Positions 39,833 through 49,476 of a stretch of 64,000 nucleotides of DNA are shown one piece after another. The translations under genes and the position numbers were made by a program. Positions within the stretch are counted from its first letter, which is position 1. Each line of letters starts with the position of its first letter. Origin of the DNA: Rhizobium leguminosarum (GTDB taxonomy: Bacteria; Pseudomonadota; Alphaproteobacteria; Rhizobiales; Rhizobiaceae); NCBI RefSeq assembly GCF_001652265.1, contig NZ_LWBS01000272.1, positions 6,658 to 70,657 on the forward strand. The letters are read 5' to 3'. Under the pieces are notes generated by a model. The model saw nothing but the letters and a program-made list of their open reading frames with translations, was not told the origin of the DNA and searched no databases.

Positions 39833-40842
39833 CGTCCGTCCGCCGTCGGCGTAGGAAAACGCATGGTGACTGGCATGCCCTGGCGCAGATCCGGGCCGGG
39901 CTTATCGATGACAATCCGAAGGCGATAGACGAGGTCGGTCCTGAGTTCCGGCGTCTCCACCGATTTCGGGGTGAATTCGGCAACCGGCGAGATGAAGCCG
40001 ATCGTGCCTTCATGGGGTTTGTTGGACGCCGTATCAGAGGTGACCGAAACCTTCATGCCGGGATGGATACGGCCGAGATCGGGTTCGGCGACATAGGTGC
40101 GAACCCAGACGGGTTCTGTCAGCGACAACACGAAGACGGTGTCGGCGGGGGAAACAATCGCGCCATTTTCCCGGACGCGGGAGAGGATGACGCCGTCGTT
40201 CGGCGCGCGCAGTTCGGTGTCATCGAGCGAAGTGCGGGCGGAAGCGAGTGTTGCCTGTGCCGCCTTCAATTGGGCGTCGGCAGCGACGATATCCTCGACA
40301 CGGGAGCCTTCCAGCAGCAGTTTCAGCGCCTCGTTGGCGGAATCGGAGCGTGCGGCGGCCATGGCCCTTGCAGCGGTCGCCTGATCAAGGCTCGCCTCGG
40401 AAATCGTGCCCTGCGGGCGCAACTGGCGGGCGCGGTCATAGGCGAGGTTGGCATTGCGGAGATCGGCGATACTTTCGTCATAGGCGGCGCGTGCCTGGGC
40501 GATCTCGGTCGGCCGCGGACCGGCCTTCAGCTTGTCGAGCGTCGCCCGGAGGGCTGCGACATTGGCCTCGCCGGAGCGGACCGCGAAGTCATAGGGGACT
40601 GCGTCGAGCTTCGCCATGACCGTTCCGCTCTTGATGACGTCACCTTCGTCGGCAAGGAGTTCGGAGAGGCGGCCACTGACGCGGAAGCCGAGCGAGACCT
40701 GGCGGATATCGATATTGCCGTAAAGGACGAACTCGCGGCTGGCCTCAGGCAACCAGCCGAGCTTTTGGGGCAGGCCGTACCACCAGCCGGCGGCACCTGC
40801 CGCAACGAGAAGAAGGATGGCGAGGGGAAGGATGCGTTTCAT
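39829..40842 (-). CDS. ybhG: HlyD-family membrane fusion protein, YbhG-like
   Basis: A 337-residue periplasmic adaptor with an N-terminal signal/anchor ([20 protein letters not shown]), a split lipoyl-like domain ([20 protein letters not shown] and [19 protein letters not shown]), and a helical hairpin (about 90-200). It would bridge the inner-membrane transporter to an outer-membrane channel. It starts within the stop of cecR (ATGA), and its own stop overlaps the YbhF start. Confidence 0.92.
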   Translation of the reverse strand: MKRILPLAILLLVAAGAAGWWYGLPQKLGWLPEASREFVLYGNIDIRQVSLGFRVSGRLSELLADEGDVIKSGTVMAKLDAVPYDFAVRSGEANVAALRATLDKLKAGPRPTEIAQARAAYDESIADLRNANLAYDRARQLRPQGTISEASLDQATAARAMAAARSDSANEALKLLLEGSRVEDIVAADAQLKAAQATLASARTSLDDTELRAPNDGVILSRVRENGAIVSPADTVFVLSLTEPVWVRTYVAEPDLGRIHPGMKVSVTSDTASNKPHEGTIGFISPVAEFTPKSVETPELRTDLVYRLRIVIDKPGPDLRQGMPVTMRFPTPTADGR

Positions 40843-41540
40843 GCTGCACTTCCTTTCGGCGAGCCGATGGAATCGACCAACTCTGCGGCAAGGCCGCGCA
40901 CCGTTTCCACCTGTTCCGGGCCGACTCCGTCCCACTCCATCTGGGCGAGCACGGCCGCGTGGGCGACGCGGAAGACGAGGATGCTGCCGAGAAGGGTGAA
41001 GGTGCGAAGGCGCACATGTTCCGAGCCGGGATCCTCGTGAAGGATGGCGCCGATCAGCCGCCGGCCCATCTCGATCATCGGCCGCATGAGGCCCTGATAG
41101 ACCCGTGTGAAGGCTTCGGTCGGCTCCATCTGCTCGCGGATCAGGAAGCGCGCCCAGGATTCGGATTCCCCGCCGACGAACAGCGTCACCATGGTCTGCA
41201 AAATCTCGATCAAGAAATGGCGGGCCTCCGCTTCACCAAGCGGTTTGCCCGCAGCGTCGAGCGCCAGCAGATGCGTACCGACGCGCGCCCTCATGTCACC
41301 GACATGCGTATTGATCCGCATCATCAGATATTCGGCCGTGGCGATGTAGAGACCTTCTTTGCTGCCGAAATAATAGGGGATCGCCTGCAGGTTGACGCCG
41401 GCCGCATCCGCGAGCTGGCGCGTCGAGGCGCCATCGAAGCCATAGCGGCCGAAGACGTCGAGGGCAGCGGACAGCATCTTCTGGCGCGCGATGTCGGCAC
41501 GGGCGGAGGCCGGTGGCTCGTTGTTAGCTTCTCGGGTCAT
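40839..41540 (-). CDS. cecR: TetR-family regulator CecR (YbiH/DUF1956 type)
   Basis: A 233-residue TetR regulator with helix-turn-helix [20 protein letters not shown] (about 37-56) and the C-terminal DUF1956 domain (about 90-225) that defines the CecR group. Gene order cecR-ybhG-ybhF-ybhS-ybhR matches the E. coli operon, which CecR controls. The promoter places transcription start on or next to the ATG, so the mRNA is probably leaderless. The palindrome TCAATCGATTGA overlaps the -35 region. Confidence 0.92.
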   Translation of the reverse strand: MTREANNEPPASARADIARQKMLSAALDVFGRYGFDGASTRQLADAAGVNLQAIPYYFGSKEGLYIATAEYLMMRINTHVGDMRARVGTHLLALDAAGKPLGEAEARHFLIEILQTMVTLFVGGESESWARFLIREQMEPTEAFTRVYQGLMRPMIEMGRRLIGAILHEDPGSEHVRLRTFTLLGSILVFRVAHAAVLAQMEWDGVGPEQVETVRGLAAELVDSIGSPKGSAA

Positions 41541-41546
41541 GGCAAT

Positions 41547-41583
41547 TTTATAACATTAGTGGATAAGTAAGTCAATCGATTGA
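41547..41583 (-). promoter_or_regulatory. cecR promoter with palindromic operator
   Basis: On the minus strand, TTGACT (41575-41570), 17 bases, TATAAA (41552-41547): a strong sigma-70-type promoter whose predicted start is at about 41540, the first base of the cecR ATG. TCAATCGATTGA (41572-41583) is a perfect 12-bp palindrome across the -35, a good candidate for CecR binding. Confidence 0.7.
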
Positions 41584-41979
41584 TATATTTCGAGAGCAGA
41601 TGTTATCGACCGATGCCTTTGCTGATGCCAAGGCAAGAAGATGACATTGTTCGGGTGGAACGCGTGGTCTGGTTGGGGATCGAGATATGCAGTTCAGCGG
41701 TCCAACGTCAATTCGGATCAGGCGATCCCACGTTCTGGACGTTCGGAAAGAAAGCAAAGAGGCCCGTGGGAACGGACCTCTCAGGGTTCTCGGGATGGGA
41801 AGAGGAACCAAGCCTCGGGGTCGGCTGCTAACAGGTAGCAGTGCAATATCACTAATTTTCACGACACTAATATGTCTGGTGCCAGCCGGCTGCGAAACAA
41901 AGAACGCGCCACTTTTTCGTGATCCCTGTGACTATGTTTTGACACAAAACTGCCTTGCTCTTTCCGTATCGCCAGTTCG
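41584..41979. other. Intergenic stretch with no convincing gene
   Basis: Short open frames here have no ribosome site and no protein-like composition. I see no RNA gene or repeat. Base composition is more AT-rich than the surrounding genes. Confidence 0.5.
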
Positions 41980-42132
41980 ATGCGTATTCAGATTTATATT
42001 ATCGCTCTGCTGCTCAGCGCCATCATGTGGTCGATCTCGTTCGATGCGGCGCGAGAATCCTATCATGCTGCGCAAAGTGCGGGATTGATGCCGAACCTGC
42101 ACATCAACAAGAAGCTGGATCGTGTCCTGTAG
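41980..42132 (+). CDS. Candidate 50-residue membrane-associated peptide
   Basis: An open frame with a hydrophobic N-terminal helix (IYIIALLLSAIMWSISFDAA) followed by a polar tail rich in His, Asn and Lys. The layout looks like a small anchored or secreted protein. The ribosome site is weak and I know no homologue, so this remains a tentative gene. Confidence 0.35.
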   Translation: MRIQIYIIALLLSAIMWSISFDAARESYHAAQSAGLMPNLHINKKLDRVL

Positions 42133-42362
42133 ACTGCGATGCAGCGTTGAGGCCATCGGCATTTCCGCGTTTTTCCCGTGGATTCCGAACCGGTGCGACC
42201 GGAAAATCAAATTTCGTAAAATTTGACCTATCTGCTTAAAAGCCCTGAAAATACTGATGTGTAGAGTGGTCTTATGAAAGCGACCGAAGCGTGGACAGAC
42301 GCGTCGATCGTTTGGAGTCGGGCAAAATGAAAGCCCGCCGATCCGCAAACGGGGACTTCGAC

Positions 42363-42677
42363 ATGCACAGAACTCTTGCCGCCATCGCCTTGACCCTGAC
42401 TATCACCGCCGCTGCCGAGCCGGCCTTCGCCATCGGCCCAGCCAGCCTTGCCCGTGACCTGATGTACACCTCCGCCATCGGCCATTCGCCCGAGGTTCCG
42501 TTGACGACACGCGCCGGTTTCATGCGCCCAGGCGTTCCTTTCGTCCTGCGCGGCCCTGCTACGGTCGAGGGCGAGGGCTACCGGCTCAAGACCTATTCGC
42601 AGAGCCTGACCGTTGTCGTCGGTTACGTGTTTGCGACGGCGGTCGCTGCCGTCGACGCCGTCACGTTTCTCCGCTGA
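42363..42677 (+). CDS. Secreted protein of unknown function
   Basis: A 104-residue protein with a clear signal peptide (HRTLAAIALTLTITAAAEPA, cleavage near AFA) and a small mature part of about 80 residues, without cysteines, ending in a hydrophobic segment (SLTVVVGYVFATAVAAVDAV) that may insert into a membrane. The ATG at 42363 follows GGGGAC. I do not recognise the family. It lies before a palindromic repeat that separates it from the convergent epimerase gene. Confidence 0.7.
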   Translation: MHRTLAAIALTLTITAAAEPAFAIGPASLARDLMYTSAIGHSPEVPLTTRAGFMRPGVPFVLRGPATVEGEGYRLKTYSQSLTVVVGYVFATAVAAVDAVTFLR

Positions 42678-42748
42678 AACTCGGGTCTTCGCTGAAACAT
42701 TGGGCCGGCTGGAAACCGTTCGGTCTGTCGCATCCTCTGCGACTGCCT

Positions 42749-42798
42749 AGAGCATGATGCCGAAAAGCGTGAGCGGTTTTCGGACGACATCCTGTTCT
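42749..42798. repeat. Palindromic intergenic repeat, inverse orientation
   Basis: AGAGCATGATGCCGAAAAGC at the left and GACATCCTGTTCT at the right are the inverse of the elements at 19843-19954. Its right end overlaps the stop codon of the epimerase gene (42797-42799). Confidence 0.7.
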
Positions 42799-43813
42799 AA
42801 GCGTCGAGTTCGCCGCGCACGTCGAGATACCAGTCGACGAAGGCCTTGACGCCGATATCCAATGTCGTATCCGGTTTGTATCCCGTCAGCGCGACGAGCA
42901 GGTCGGGGGCTGCGAAGGTGCGCGGCACGTCACCCTTCTGCATCGCCAGCATCTTGCGGATGGCAGGACGGCCGAGCGCTTTCTCCACCGTTTCGACGAA
43001 ATCCATCAGGCTGACCGGCTGGCCCCCGCCAATATTGACGACGCGGAAGGGCGCCTGGCGCGAAAGCGTTTCGACAGCCGTGTTTTCGAGGCGATTTTCC
43101 TCGGACGGGACGACCGCGGATAGTCTGACGATCGCTTCAATAAGATCATCGATATAGGTGAAGTCACGGCTCATATTGCCTTCGCCGTAAATCTCGATCG
43201 GCTGGCCTTCGAGCATGTTCTTGGTGAATTTGAACAGCGCCATGTCGGGCCGGCCCCATGGGCCATAAACCGTAAAGAAGCGAAAAGCCGTGGTCGGAAT
43301 CTTGTGAAGATGGGCATAACTGTGCGCCATCAGTTCCATTGATTTCTTCGTCGCGGCATAAATGGTCAGCGGCTCGTCGGCGCGATCGGTCTCGTGAAAG
43401 GGCACGGTCGGATTGGCGCCATAGATCGACGAGGTGGAAGCCAGCATAAGGTGGCGGATCTCGACGTGCCGTGCGATTTCTAGGATGTTCCACGAGCCTT
43501 CAACGTTCGAACGAAGATAGGCCTCGGGATTTTCCAGGCTGTAGCGGACGCCAGCCTGTGCGGCGAGATGGATCAAAATGTCGGGCTTGGCTGCCAGAAC
43601 AGCTGCTTCCAGCGCTGGCCGGTCCTCGAGCATTGATATGACGGGTTTGAAGGTCGGAAACTGAGAGAGCGCCGCATGGCGCATCTCCTTGAGCTTGACG
43701 TTGTAATAGGGAGTCAGGCCGTCGAAGCCTGTGACGTCGTGCCCTTCCTGCAGCAGGCGCCTGGCCAGATGAAAACCGATAAAGCCGGCAGTCCCTGTAA
43801 TGAAGTAGCGCAT
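42797..43813 (-). CDS. lpsL: UDP-glucuronate 4-epimerase (LpsL-like)
   Basis: A 338-residue extended short-chain dehydrogenase/reductase. The NAD motif is [15 protein letters not shown] (about 7-21), the substrate-proximal Ser/Thr region is LASTSSIYG (about 118-126), and the catalytic Tyr/Lys motif is YAATKK (about 147-152). Similarity to LpsL/Cap1J-type enzymes that convert UDP-glucuronate to UDP-galacturonate is strong ([20 protein letters not shown]). GalA is a common component of rhizobial surface polysaccharides. UDP-glucose dehydrogenase at 53311 would supply the precursor. The ATG at 43813 follows GGTGGGA. Confidence 0.88.
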   Translation of the reverse strand: MRYFITGTAGFIGFHLARRLLQEGHDVTGFDGLTPYYNVKLKEMRHAALSQFPTFKPVISMLEDRPALEAAVLAAKPDILIHLAAQAGVRYSLENPEAYLRSNVEGSWNILEIARHVEIRHLMLASTSSIYGANPTVPFHETDRADEPLTIYAATKKSMELMAHSYAHLHKIPTTAFRFFTVYGPWGRPDMALFKFTKNMLEGQPIEIYGEGNMSRDFTYIDDLIEAIVRLSAVVPSEENRLENTAVETLSRQAPFRVVNIGGGQPVSLMDFVETVEKALGRPAIRKMLAMQKGDVPRTFAAPDLLVALTGYKPDTTLDIGVKAFVDWYLDVRGELDA

Positions 43814-44059
43814 TCCCACCTTTTCTCGGCTCCCTGCCGACGGCAAAGAGCCGATTCCGTATCAAGTGACCCCACTTACAAGATAAGAAGAGGCCGAGTC
43901 GATAGGTCTTTGAAAGAGAAGGCCACAGCACCGTCTCCGCTGCCGTCGGTCTATCCGCCGCTGTTTTGCCGGGTGCCGGCTCCCGGCTGTTATGCTGCAT
44001 TGCACCATAACTGATCGCATGTTATGGCCGGGCGGCCGTCTGCAAGCAGGTCAGGATCG

Positions 44060-45016
44060 ATGCGAGATATAATTTATTGGATTCTCTGCGCGTTTCTGAC
44101 CGTTGCCATCGCGATCGTATCGTTACGCTATGTCACGAACTTCTGGCTTCTGTCCTTCGTCTACAGCTTTCAGGCTCACCTCGGCGTCGTGTTCGTCGCC
44201 GCCAGTCTCATTATTCTGGCTATCAAAAGACAGATCTACGGCTTTATCCTTCTGCTTGCCTCGCTTCTTCTCATCGCTCACGGCATCATCATGCTGCGCG
44301 AATTCGCGGAGGGCGACAGAAGCACCGACACCCCGCCGCTTTTCCGTCTGATGTCGTTCAACATCGCGATCGACAACTGGAAAAACTCGACTGAGATCAC
44401 CAACATGGTGATCGCGTCGAATGCCGACGTCGTCAATCTGCTCGAAGCCAAACCGCTGACGTTTCACCTGGAGCAATTGTTCAAGGCCTATCCCTATCAT
44501 ATTGGTTGTGACACCGGAAAGGATGCCTGCGATACGCTGGTGCTCTCCAAACGCCCGTTCGTCAACCGGCAGGTCGAAAGCATGGGCAGTCTTCGAAAAA
44601 ACAGGCTTGTGATAGCAAGCGTCGACTTCGGCGGCGAGACCATCAATCTGGTTTCGGCGCACCTGACCAAACCATACTTCGACGATTTCCAGATGGCTGA
44701 ATTGGAAGATCTTACCAAAGCGCTTGGTTCGATCGACGGCCCTCTGGTGCTGTCAGGTGATTTCAACTCCTCGGTGATCGCCCCGAGTATCCAGGGTTTC
44801 CTACGCGAACAGAAGTTGAAAACCATCGTGCCGGAACCAGCAACATGGCCGATCGCCGCCGGCTCGCTCGGGATCGCCATCGATCACATATTTGCGCGCG
44901 CGCCGCTTCATCTGACATCGCTGAAACGTCTCGATGACAATCTCGGCTCGAACCATTCAGGCCTGATCGCTGACTTCGTTCTGGACAGGGATGGCGAAAC
45001 GTCACCGGCAAAATGA
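44060..45016 (+). CDS. Membrane-anchored endonuclease/exonuclease/phosphatase family protein
   Basis: A 318-residue protein with three N-terminal membrane helices (about 1-85) and a periplasmic EEP domain (about 95-315). Motifs of the fold are present: LMSFNIAIDN, VVNLLEAKP, LVSAHL, LVLSGDFNSS, AIDHIFAR and SNHSGLIADF, which include the Mg ligands and catalytic His. Proteins of this layout are widespread; the substrate (nucleic acid, phosphoinositide-like or other) cannot be told. It converges with the small secreted gene at 45088. Confidence 0.83.
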   Translation: MRDIIYWILCAFLTVAIAIVSLRYVTNFWLLSFVYSFQAHLGVVFVAASLIILAIKRQIYGFILLLASLLLIAHGIIMLREFAEGDRSTDTPPLFRLMSFNIAIDNWKNSTEITNMVIASNADVVNLLEAKPLTFHLEQLFKAYPYHIGCDTGKDACDTLVLSKRPFVNRQVESMGSLRKNRLVIASVDFGGETINLVSAHLTKPYFDDFQMAELEDLTKALGSIDGPLVLSGDFNSSVIAPSIQGFLREQKLKTIVPEPATWPIAAGSLGIAIDHIFARAPLHLTSLKRLDDNLGSNHSGLIADFVLDRDGETSPAK

Positions 45017-45020
45017 TTTT

Positions 45021-45076
45021 GGCAAGATAAGCTTGCCCGGGCAAGATAAGCTTGCCCCAGGCAAGGCAAGCTTGCC
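45021..45076. repeat. Three tandem copies of a 17-bp palindromic unit
   Basis: GGCAAGATAAGCTTGCC is at 45021-45037 and again at 45040-45056; a third copy, GGCAAGGCAAGCTTGCC, is at 45060-45076. Each unit is itself an inverted repeat (GGCAAG...CTTGCC). They fill the gap between two convergent genes. Confidence 0.8.
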
Positions 45077-45087
45077 GGGGGACTAAA

Positions 45088-45393
45088 TCAGAATCTGGTT
45101 CGGCCGCCCTTTTTGTCGATCATCTGAAAGGTCTTGCCGTCGGTCTTCACGTTGACGCAGTCGGTCTTCTTGCTGGGGAACAGGACGCACACCTGGCCAT
45201 TGTTTATCTTGTAGCCATTCTTATTGCCGTCGCGATATTCGTAGCCGTTCTTGCCTTCTTTCAGTTCGGACGTGCCGGGCAGGTGCTGGCGAATTTCCGA
45301 CTCGCTTGCCGCTCTCATGCTTGCCGTTTCGGCAAACGCCATTCCCGGCACCATGATTGAAAGAAATCCAGCAAGGACGGTCAGGGTACGCAT
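45088..45393 (-). CDS. Small secreted protein of unknown function
   Basis: A 101-residue protein with a signal peptide (RTLTVLAGFLSIMVPGMAFA) and a mature part that is polar and Lys/Asn-rich, with two Cys in VCVLFPSKKTDCVNV that could form a disulphide. The pattern YEYRDGNKNGYKINNGQVCV suggests a small beta-structured periplasmic protein. Homologues in rhizobia are unnamed. Confidence 0.75.
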   Translation of the reverse strand: MRTLTVLAGFLSIMVPGMAFAETASMRAASESEIRQHLPGTSELKEGKNGYEYRDGNKNGYKINNGQVCVLFPSKKTDCVNVKTDGKTFQMIDKKGGRTRF

Positions 45394-45510
45394 CAGGGGG
45401 TATCTCCGGTCATGTCTGTCGGTACATCCATTCTACGAGAACCCCAAGAGGAAATTCAACAGCGAGATGGTCGCGCCGGAAAAGGCCCGACCATCGCTCC
45501 GGCTGCGATT

Positions 45511-46938
45511 TTACGTTCTTCCAAACTCGTCGACGATACGGATGATGTCGTCCTCGCCGAGATAGGAGCCTGTCTGAACCTCGATGAGCTCGAGAAGAAT
45601 CTTTCCGGGGTTGGCGAGGCGGTGGACTTCGCCGAGCGGAATATAGACGCTCTCGTTCTCGCGCAGCATACGCACGTTCTCGCCGACCGTCACCTCAGCC
45701 GTTCCCTTGACGACGACCCAGTGTTCGGAGCGATGGTGGTGTTTTTGCAGCGATAGCTTCTTGCCCGGCGTGACGAAGATGCGCTTCACCTGGAAACGAT
45801 CGCCGTTGAAGATGGAGGTATAGCCGCCCCAGGGGCGATAGGATGTCGGATGGGTTTCGGCGAATTTCGCCGTAGCGGAGGTAGAGGCCAGCATCTTGAC
45901 CAATTGTCCGACATTCTGGCTGTCTTTGAGTGGTCCGACATAGACGGCGTCTTCACTGGCGATGACAGCGACATCATCCATGCCCTGGACGGCAAGATGC
46001 ACGCCATGGGTCATGACGAGCGAGTTGCGGGTATTGACGACGGTGGTGTTTGCGGCGGCGACATTGCCGTTGTCGTCGCGGGCGCCTGATTTCCAGACGG
46101 CATCCCAGCTACCCATGTCCGACCATTTGAACGGCGAGGGGACGATGGCGGCCTTGGATGTCTTTTCCATGATCGCATAGTCGATGGAGATATCGGGGCT
46201 CTTGGCGAAATGGTCGGCGTCGAGGCGGGTGAAATCGAGGTCGCGGCTTGCTTTCGAAACGGCCTTGCTGGCCGCCTTCAGTACATCGGGCGCATATTCC
46301 TGCAGTTCGGCGATGAGTTCCGTCACCGGGAACATGAATATGCCTGAGTTCCAGTAGAAGCCACCGTCGGCGAGCATCTGCTCGGCCTTCTCGAGTGCTG
46401 GCTTTTCGACAAAGCGCTTGACCTTGTGCGCACCGTTTTCGAGGGCATCGCCGATCTCGATATAGCCGTAACCCGTCGCCGGCTCCGTCGGGGTGATGCC
46501 GAAGGTTACGAGCTTGCCGTCGGCAGCGGCATCGCGGGCGATGCGGATGCAATCGAAATAGCTCTTGTCAGCAAGGATCTCGTGATCCGAGGCGAGCATC
46601 TGGATGATGGTGTGCTTGCCGAAGAGATCGGCGGCAAGCGTTGCGGCCGCAGCCACCGCTGCGGCTGTGTTACGGGCGACTGGTTCGAGCAGGACCGCTG
46701 CGAGCGGGATGGCGCGTTCGCGAGCCTGTTCGGCGACCAGGAAGCGGAATTCCTCATTGGTGACGACGATGGGGGCTTCATAGAGTTCGGGATCGGATAC
46801 GCGTTCGAGAGTTTCCTGAAACAGCGTCTTGTCGCCGACGAACTGGATGAACTGTTTCGGGGCGGTGGCACGGGAAAGCGGCCAGAGCCGCGTGCCTTTG
46901 CCGCCGGCCATGATCACGGGAACGATTTTCTGCGTCAT
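45511..46938 (-). CDS. manC: Mannose-1-phosphate guanylyltransferase / mannose-6-phosphate isomerase
   Basis: A 475-residue bifunctional enzyme. The N-terminal nucleotidyltransferase (about 1-340) has VIMAGGKGTRLWPLSRATAP and FVEKPALEKAEQML; the C-terminal cupin isomerase (about 375-475) has SLQKHHHRSEHWVVVKG. It makes GDP-mannose, the donor for mannose, fucose and rhamnose residues. It is followed on the same strand by ManB, upstream by 37 bp, so both are co-transcribed. Confidence 0.94.
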   Translation of the reverse strand: MTQKIVPVIMAGGKGTRLWPLSRATAPKQFIQFVGDKTLFQETLERVSDPELYEAPIVVTNEEFRFLVAEQARERAIPLAAVLLEPVARNTAAAVAAAATLAADLFGKHTIIQMLASDHEILADKSYFDCIRIARDAAADGKLVTFGITPTEPATGYGYIEIGDALENGAHKVKRFVEKPALEKAEQMLADGGFYWNSGIFMFPVTELIAELQEYAPDVLKAASKAVSKASRDLDFTRLDADHFAKSPDISIDYAIMEKTSKAAIVPSPFKWSDMGSWDAVWKSGARDDNGNVAAANTTVVNTRNSLVMTHGVHLAVQGMDDVAVIASEDAVYVGPLKDSQNVGQLVKMLASTSATAKFAETHPTSYRPWGGYTSIFNGDRFQVKRIFVTPGKKLSLQKHHHRSEHWVVVKGTAEVTVGENVRMLRENESVYIPLGEVHRLANPGKILLELIEVQTGSYLGEDDIIRIVDEFGRT

Positions 46939-46975
46939 AGGCGGGTTCCTTGAAAAAAGCGTGTTCGTCGCATGT

Positions 46976-48400
46976 TTAGCGGGCGTCTGCCCAGTCTCGT
47001 ATACGGGTCAGCCCGGCGGTCAGCAGATCCAGGGTTGCGGTCTCACTCCTGGCTTCTACGTAACAGCGCATTTCCGGCGCATTGCCTGATGGGCGGAAAT
47101 GGATGATCCTACCGTCTTTCAGTGTCACGCGAAGTCCGTCGATGTCGGACTTCGCAGCCACTTCGCCGATCGGCTGCAGGAAAGCCGAAAGATTTTCATC
47201 GGTGGCACGCAGATACTGCATCAGCGCCGCGCTCGTCTCGACCGGAAAATTCTCCAGGCGGTCGGCGGCGGCAAATGGCAGATGGTAGGAGGCGGCAACG
47301 GCCGAAAGCTGCTGCTTGCGGGTGGCGGCGAGCGACAGGATCGCGAGCATCGGGATAAAGCAATCGCGCGTCGGCAAGGCTCGCACGGCTCTGTCATTGA
47401 TATCGAAAGGGGTTGCAGTCAGCAGCCCGCCATTGGCTTCAAAGCCCATGACATGATCTTCGCCGGCAGCTACGGCCTCTTCCATGCCTGAAATGACGAA
47501 GGGCGAGCCGACGCGGGTGCGCCTGACGGCGAACGAGCCCGCGGCCTCGATGCCCGAATTGGAGGTAACCGGCGTCACCACCGTGCCGGCGCCGAGGAAA
47601 TTGGCTGCCACAAGGCCGAGAAGGTCACCGCGCAGCGGTGTGCCGGTTTCGTCTGCGACCAGCGGGCGATCGCCGTCGCCATCGGTCGAGACGATCGCAT
47701 CGAACTTGTGCTCGGACACCCAGCGCTTCATCAGCGTGATCGTCTCGTCGGAAACGGCTTCGGTGTCGACGGGAATGAAACTCTCCGAACGTCCAAGAGC
47801 GGTGATCTCGGCGCCGTAATGGGCGAGAACATCAACCAACAGGTCGCGGGCGACGCTGCTATGTTGGTAGACACCGACCTTCATGCCGGACAGCGCGCCC
47901 TGCGGAAGCAGGGCTGCATTGCGTTCGAAAAAGAGCTGCCGGCAAGCGGCCTCGTGGTCTTCCGTCTCGGCCGGTGCTTGTACCACCGTTTCGCCGTTTC
48001 GTTCGATCTCGGCGGCCAATGCAGTAATCGCCGCCTCGTCCGATTTGTCGATCTCGCCATCCGGCCGATAGAACTTGATGCCGTTGCGGTCCGCCGGAAT
48101 ATGCGAGCCCGTGATCATCAGGCAGGCGGCGTTTCTTTCGAGGCCATAGAGGGCAAGTGCGGGTGTCGGCACATTGCCGCAGTCGAATATCCGGAAGCCG
48201 AGCGCAGCGAGTGCATCGGCGCAATTTCCCGAGATTTCAGGGCTGGAATCGCGAAAATCGCGGCCGATCAGAATGGCATCGCCAGCTTTGGCCCTATCAG
48301 TTCCGAGCAGATATTTGCCGAACGCCGTAGCATAAAGGGCGGAGGCATGTCCCTTTAGATCCACTGAAAGTCCGCGAAGGCCGCTCGTGCCGAATTTCAT
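46976..48400 (-). CDS. manB: Phosphomannomutase
   Basis: A 474-residue phosphohexomutase that interconverts mannose-6-phosphate and mannose-1-phosphate. Features: MKFGTSGLRGLSVDL at the start, the active-site Ser in LMITGSHIPADRNGIKFY, the Mg-binding DGDGDRP, and the sugar-binding GFEANGGLL and RPSGNAPEMR. The SGNAPE motif is slightly changed from the usual SGTEP, as in related rhizobial enzymes. The ATG at 48400 is used because family homology begins here; upstream in-frame ATGs at 48427 and 48475 exist and no ribosome site decides. Confidence 0.92.
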   Translation of the reverse strand: MKFGTSGLRGLSVDLKGHASALYATAFGKYLLGTDRAKAGDAILIGRDFRDSSPEISGNCADALAALGFRIFDCGNVPTPALALYGLERNAACLMITGSHIPADRNGIKFYRPDGEIDKSDEAAITALAAEIERNGETVVQAPAETEDHEAACRQLFFERNAALLPQGALSGMKVGVYQHSSVARDLLVDVLAHYGAEITALGRSESFIPVDTEAVSDETITLMKRWVSEHKFDAIVSTDGDGDRPLVADETGTPLRGDLLGLVAANFLGAGTVVTPVTSNSGIEAAGSFAVRRTRVGSPFVISGMEEAVAAGEDHVMGFEANGGLLTATPFDINDRAVRALPTRDCFIPMLAILSLAATRKQQLSAVAASYHLPFAAADRLENFPVETSAALMQYLRATDENLSAFLQPIGEVAAKSDIDGLRVTLKDGRIIHFRPSGNAPEMRCYVEARSETATLDLLTAGLTRIRDWADAR

Positions 48401-48639
48401 AGGAAGACATGACTCCGATTTCACCATCAAGGTTCTACTCAGGCCGCCCGCCGGCGTAAATACCGAAGCCATCATATAGTTAAATACGGACGACGATGCC
48501 TCGGACAGCTTCTCGCGATTTTCTCTCACCGAATTCTCAAGGTGTAGACTCATTGCCGCGCCGGCAGGCATTGCAGCGTAGATCGATTTTGTTAGAACCG
48601 TGTGTCCGTTGTTTCGTCATATGCGAAGGATTTTCCTAG

Positions 48640-49341
48640 ATGAGTGATACATCCGTCAGTCTCGAGGAGAGTTGGAAGGCTGCGCTGGAGAGGGAGTTTT
48701 CAAGCCCTTACATGCAACAGCTCAAATCCTTCCTCGTCGCGCAGAAGCAGGTCGGCAAGCGGATTTTCCCCAAGGGCAGCGAATATTTCCGCGCCCTTGA
48801 TCTGACGCCGATCTCCAACGTCAAGGCCGTCATCCTCGGCCAGGATCCCTATCATGGACTTGGGCAAGCCCATGGGCTGTGTTTCAGTGTCCGGCCGGGC
48901 GTGCGCATACCGCCCTCCCTCGTCAATATCTACAAGGAGATGGAGACGGATCTCGGCATAGCGCCGGCACGGCACGGTTTTCTCGAACATTGGGCAAGAC
49001 AGGGCGTGCTCCTGCTGAACAGCGTGCTGACCGTCGAGGAAGGGCAGGCGGCTGCTCATCAGGGCAAGGGGTGGGAGCGCTTCACCGACGCCGTCATCCG
49101 CAAGGTCAACGATGAATGTGAATCCGTGGTCTTCATGCTCTGGGGTTCCTATGCCCAGCGCAAGGCCGCCTTCGTCGATACGACGCGGCATCTCGTGCTC
49201 AGGGCGCCGCATCCCTCGCCGCTTTCGGCCCATAACGGGTTTTTTGGCTGCGGGCATTTTTCAAAGGCGAATGCCTTCCTGCAGTCGCGCGGGCGCGCTC
49301 CGATCGACTGGCAATTGCCGGCCAATCCCCATGGGGCATAG
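48640..49341 (+). CDS. ung: Uracil-DNA glycosylase, family 1
   Basis: A 233-residue base-excision repair enzyme that removes uracil from DNA. The catalytic-Asp motif [20 protein letters not shown] (about 66-85), [17 protein letters not shown] and the His motif [11 protein letters not shown] (about 188-198) are intact. The ATG at 48640 begins [16 protein letters not shown]. It is divergent from manB, with a 239-bp gap. Confidence 0.96.
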   Translation: MSDTSVSLEESWKAALEREFSSPYMQQLKSFLVAQKQVGKRIFPKGSEYFRALDLTPISNVKAVILGQDPYHGLGQAHGLCFSVRPGVRIPPSLVNIYKEMETDLGIAPARHGFLEHWARQGVLLLNSVLTVEEGQAAAHQGKGWERFTDAVIRKVNDECESVVFMLWGSYAQRKAAFVDTTRHLVLRAPHPSPLSAHNGFFGCGHFSKANAFLQSRGRAPIDWQLPANPHGA

Positions 49342-49476
49342 GTGTGAACGCAATCTGATGTTCGTTCACTAAAAGGAGACAATGCGTTTTGGTCTGCGGG
49401 TCTGTTCTGTGAGAGTTTCAGCGCGCATCTTAGCCTCATCGAAAGCCCGCAACGGCGGGCATGAAAGGGGTCTCAA

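Noticed and set aside
45021..45076. CRISPR array
   Set aside because: The three repeats are separated by only two to three bases, so there are no spacers, and no cas gene is in the window.
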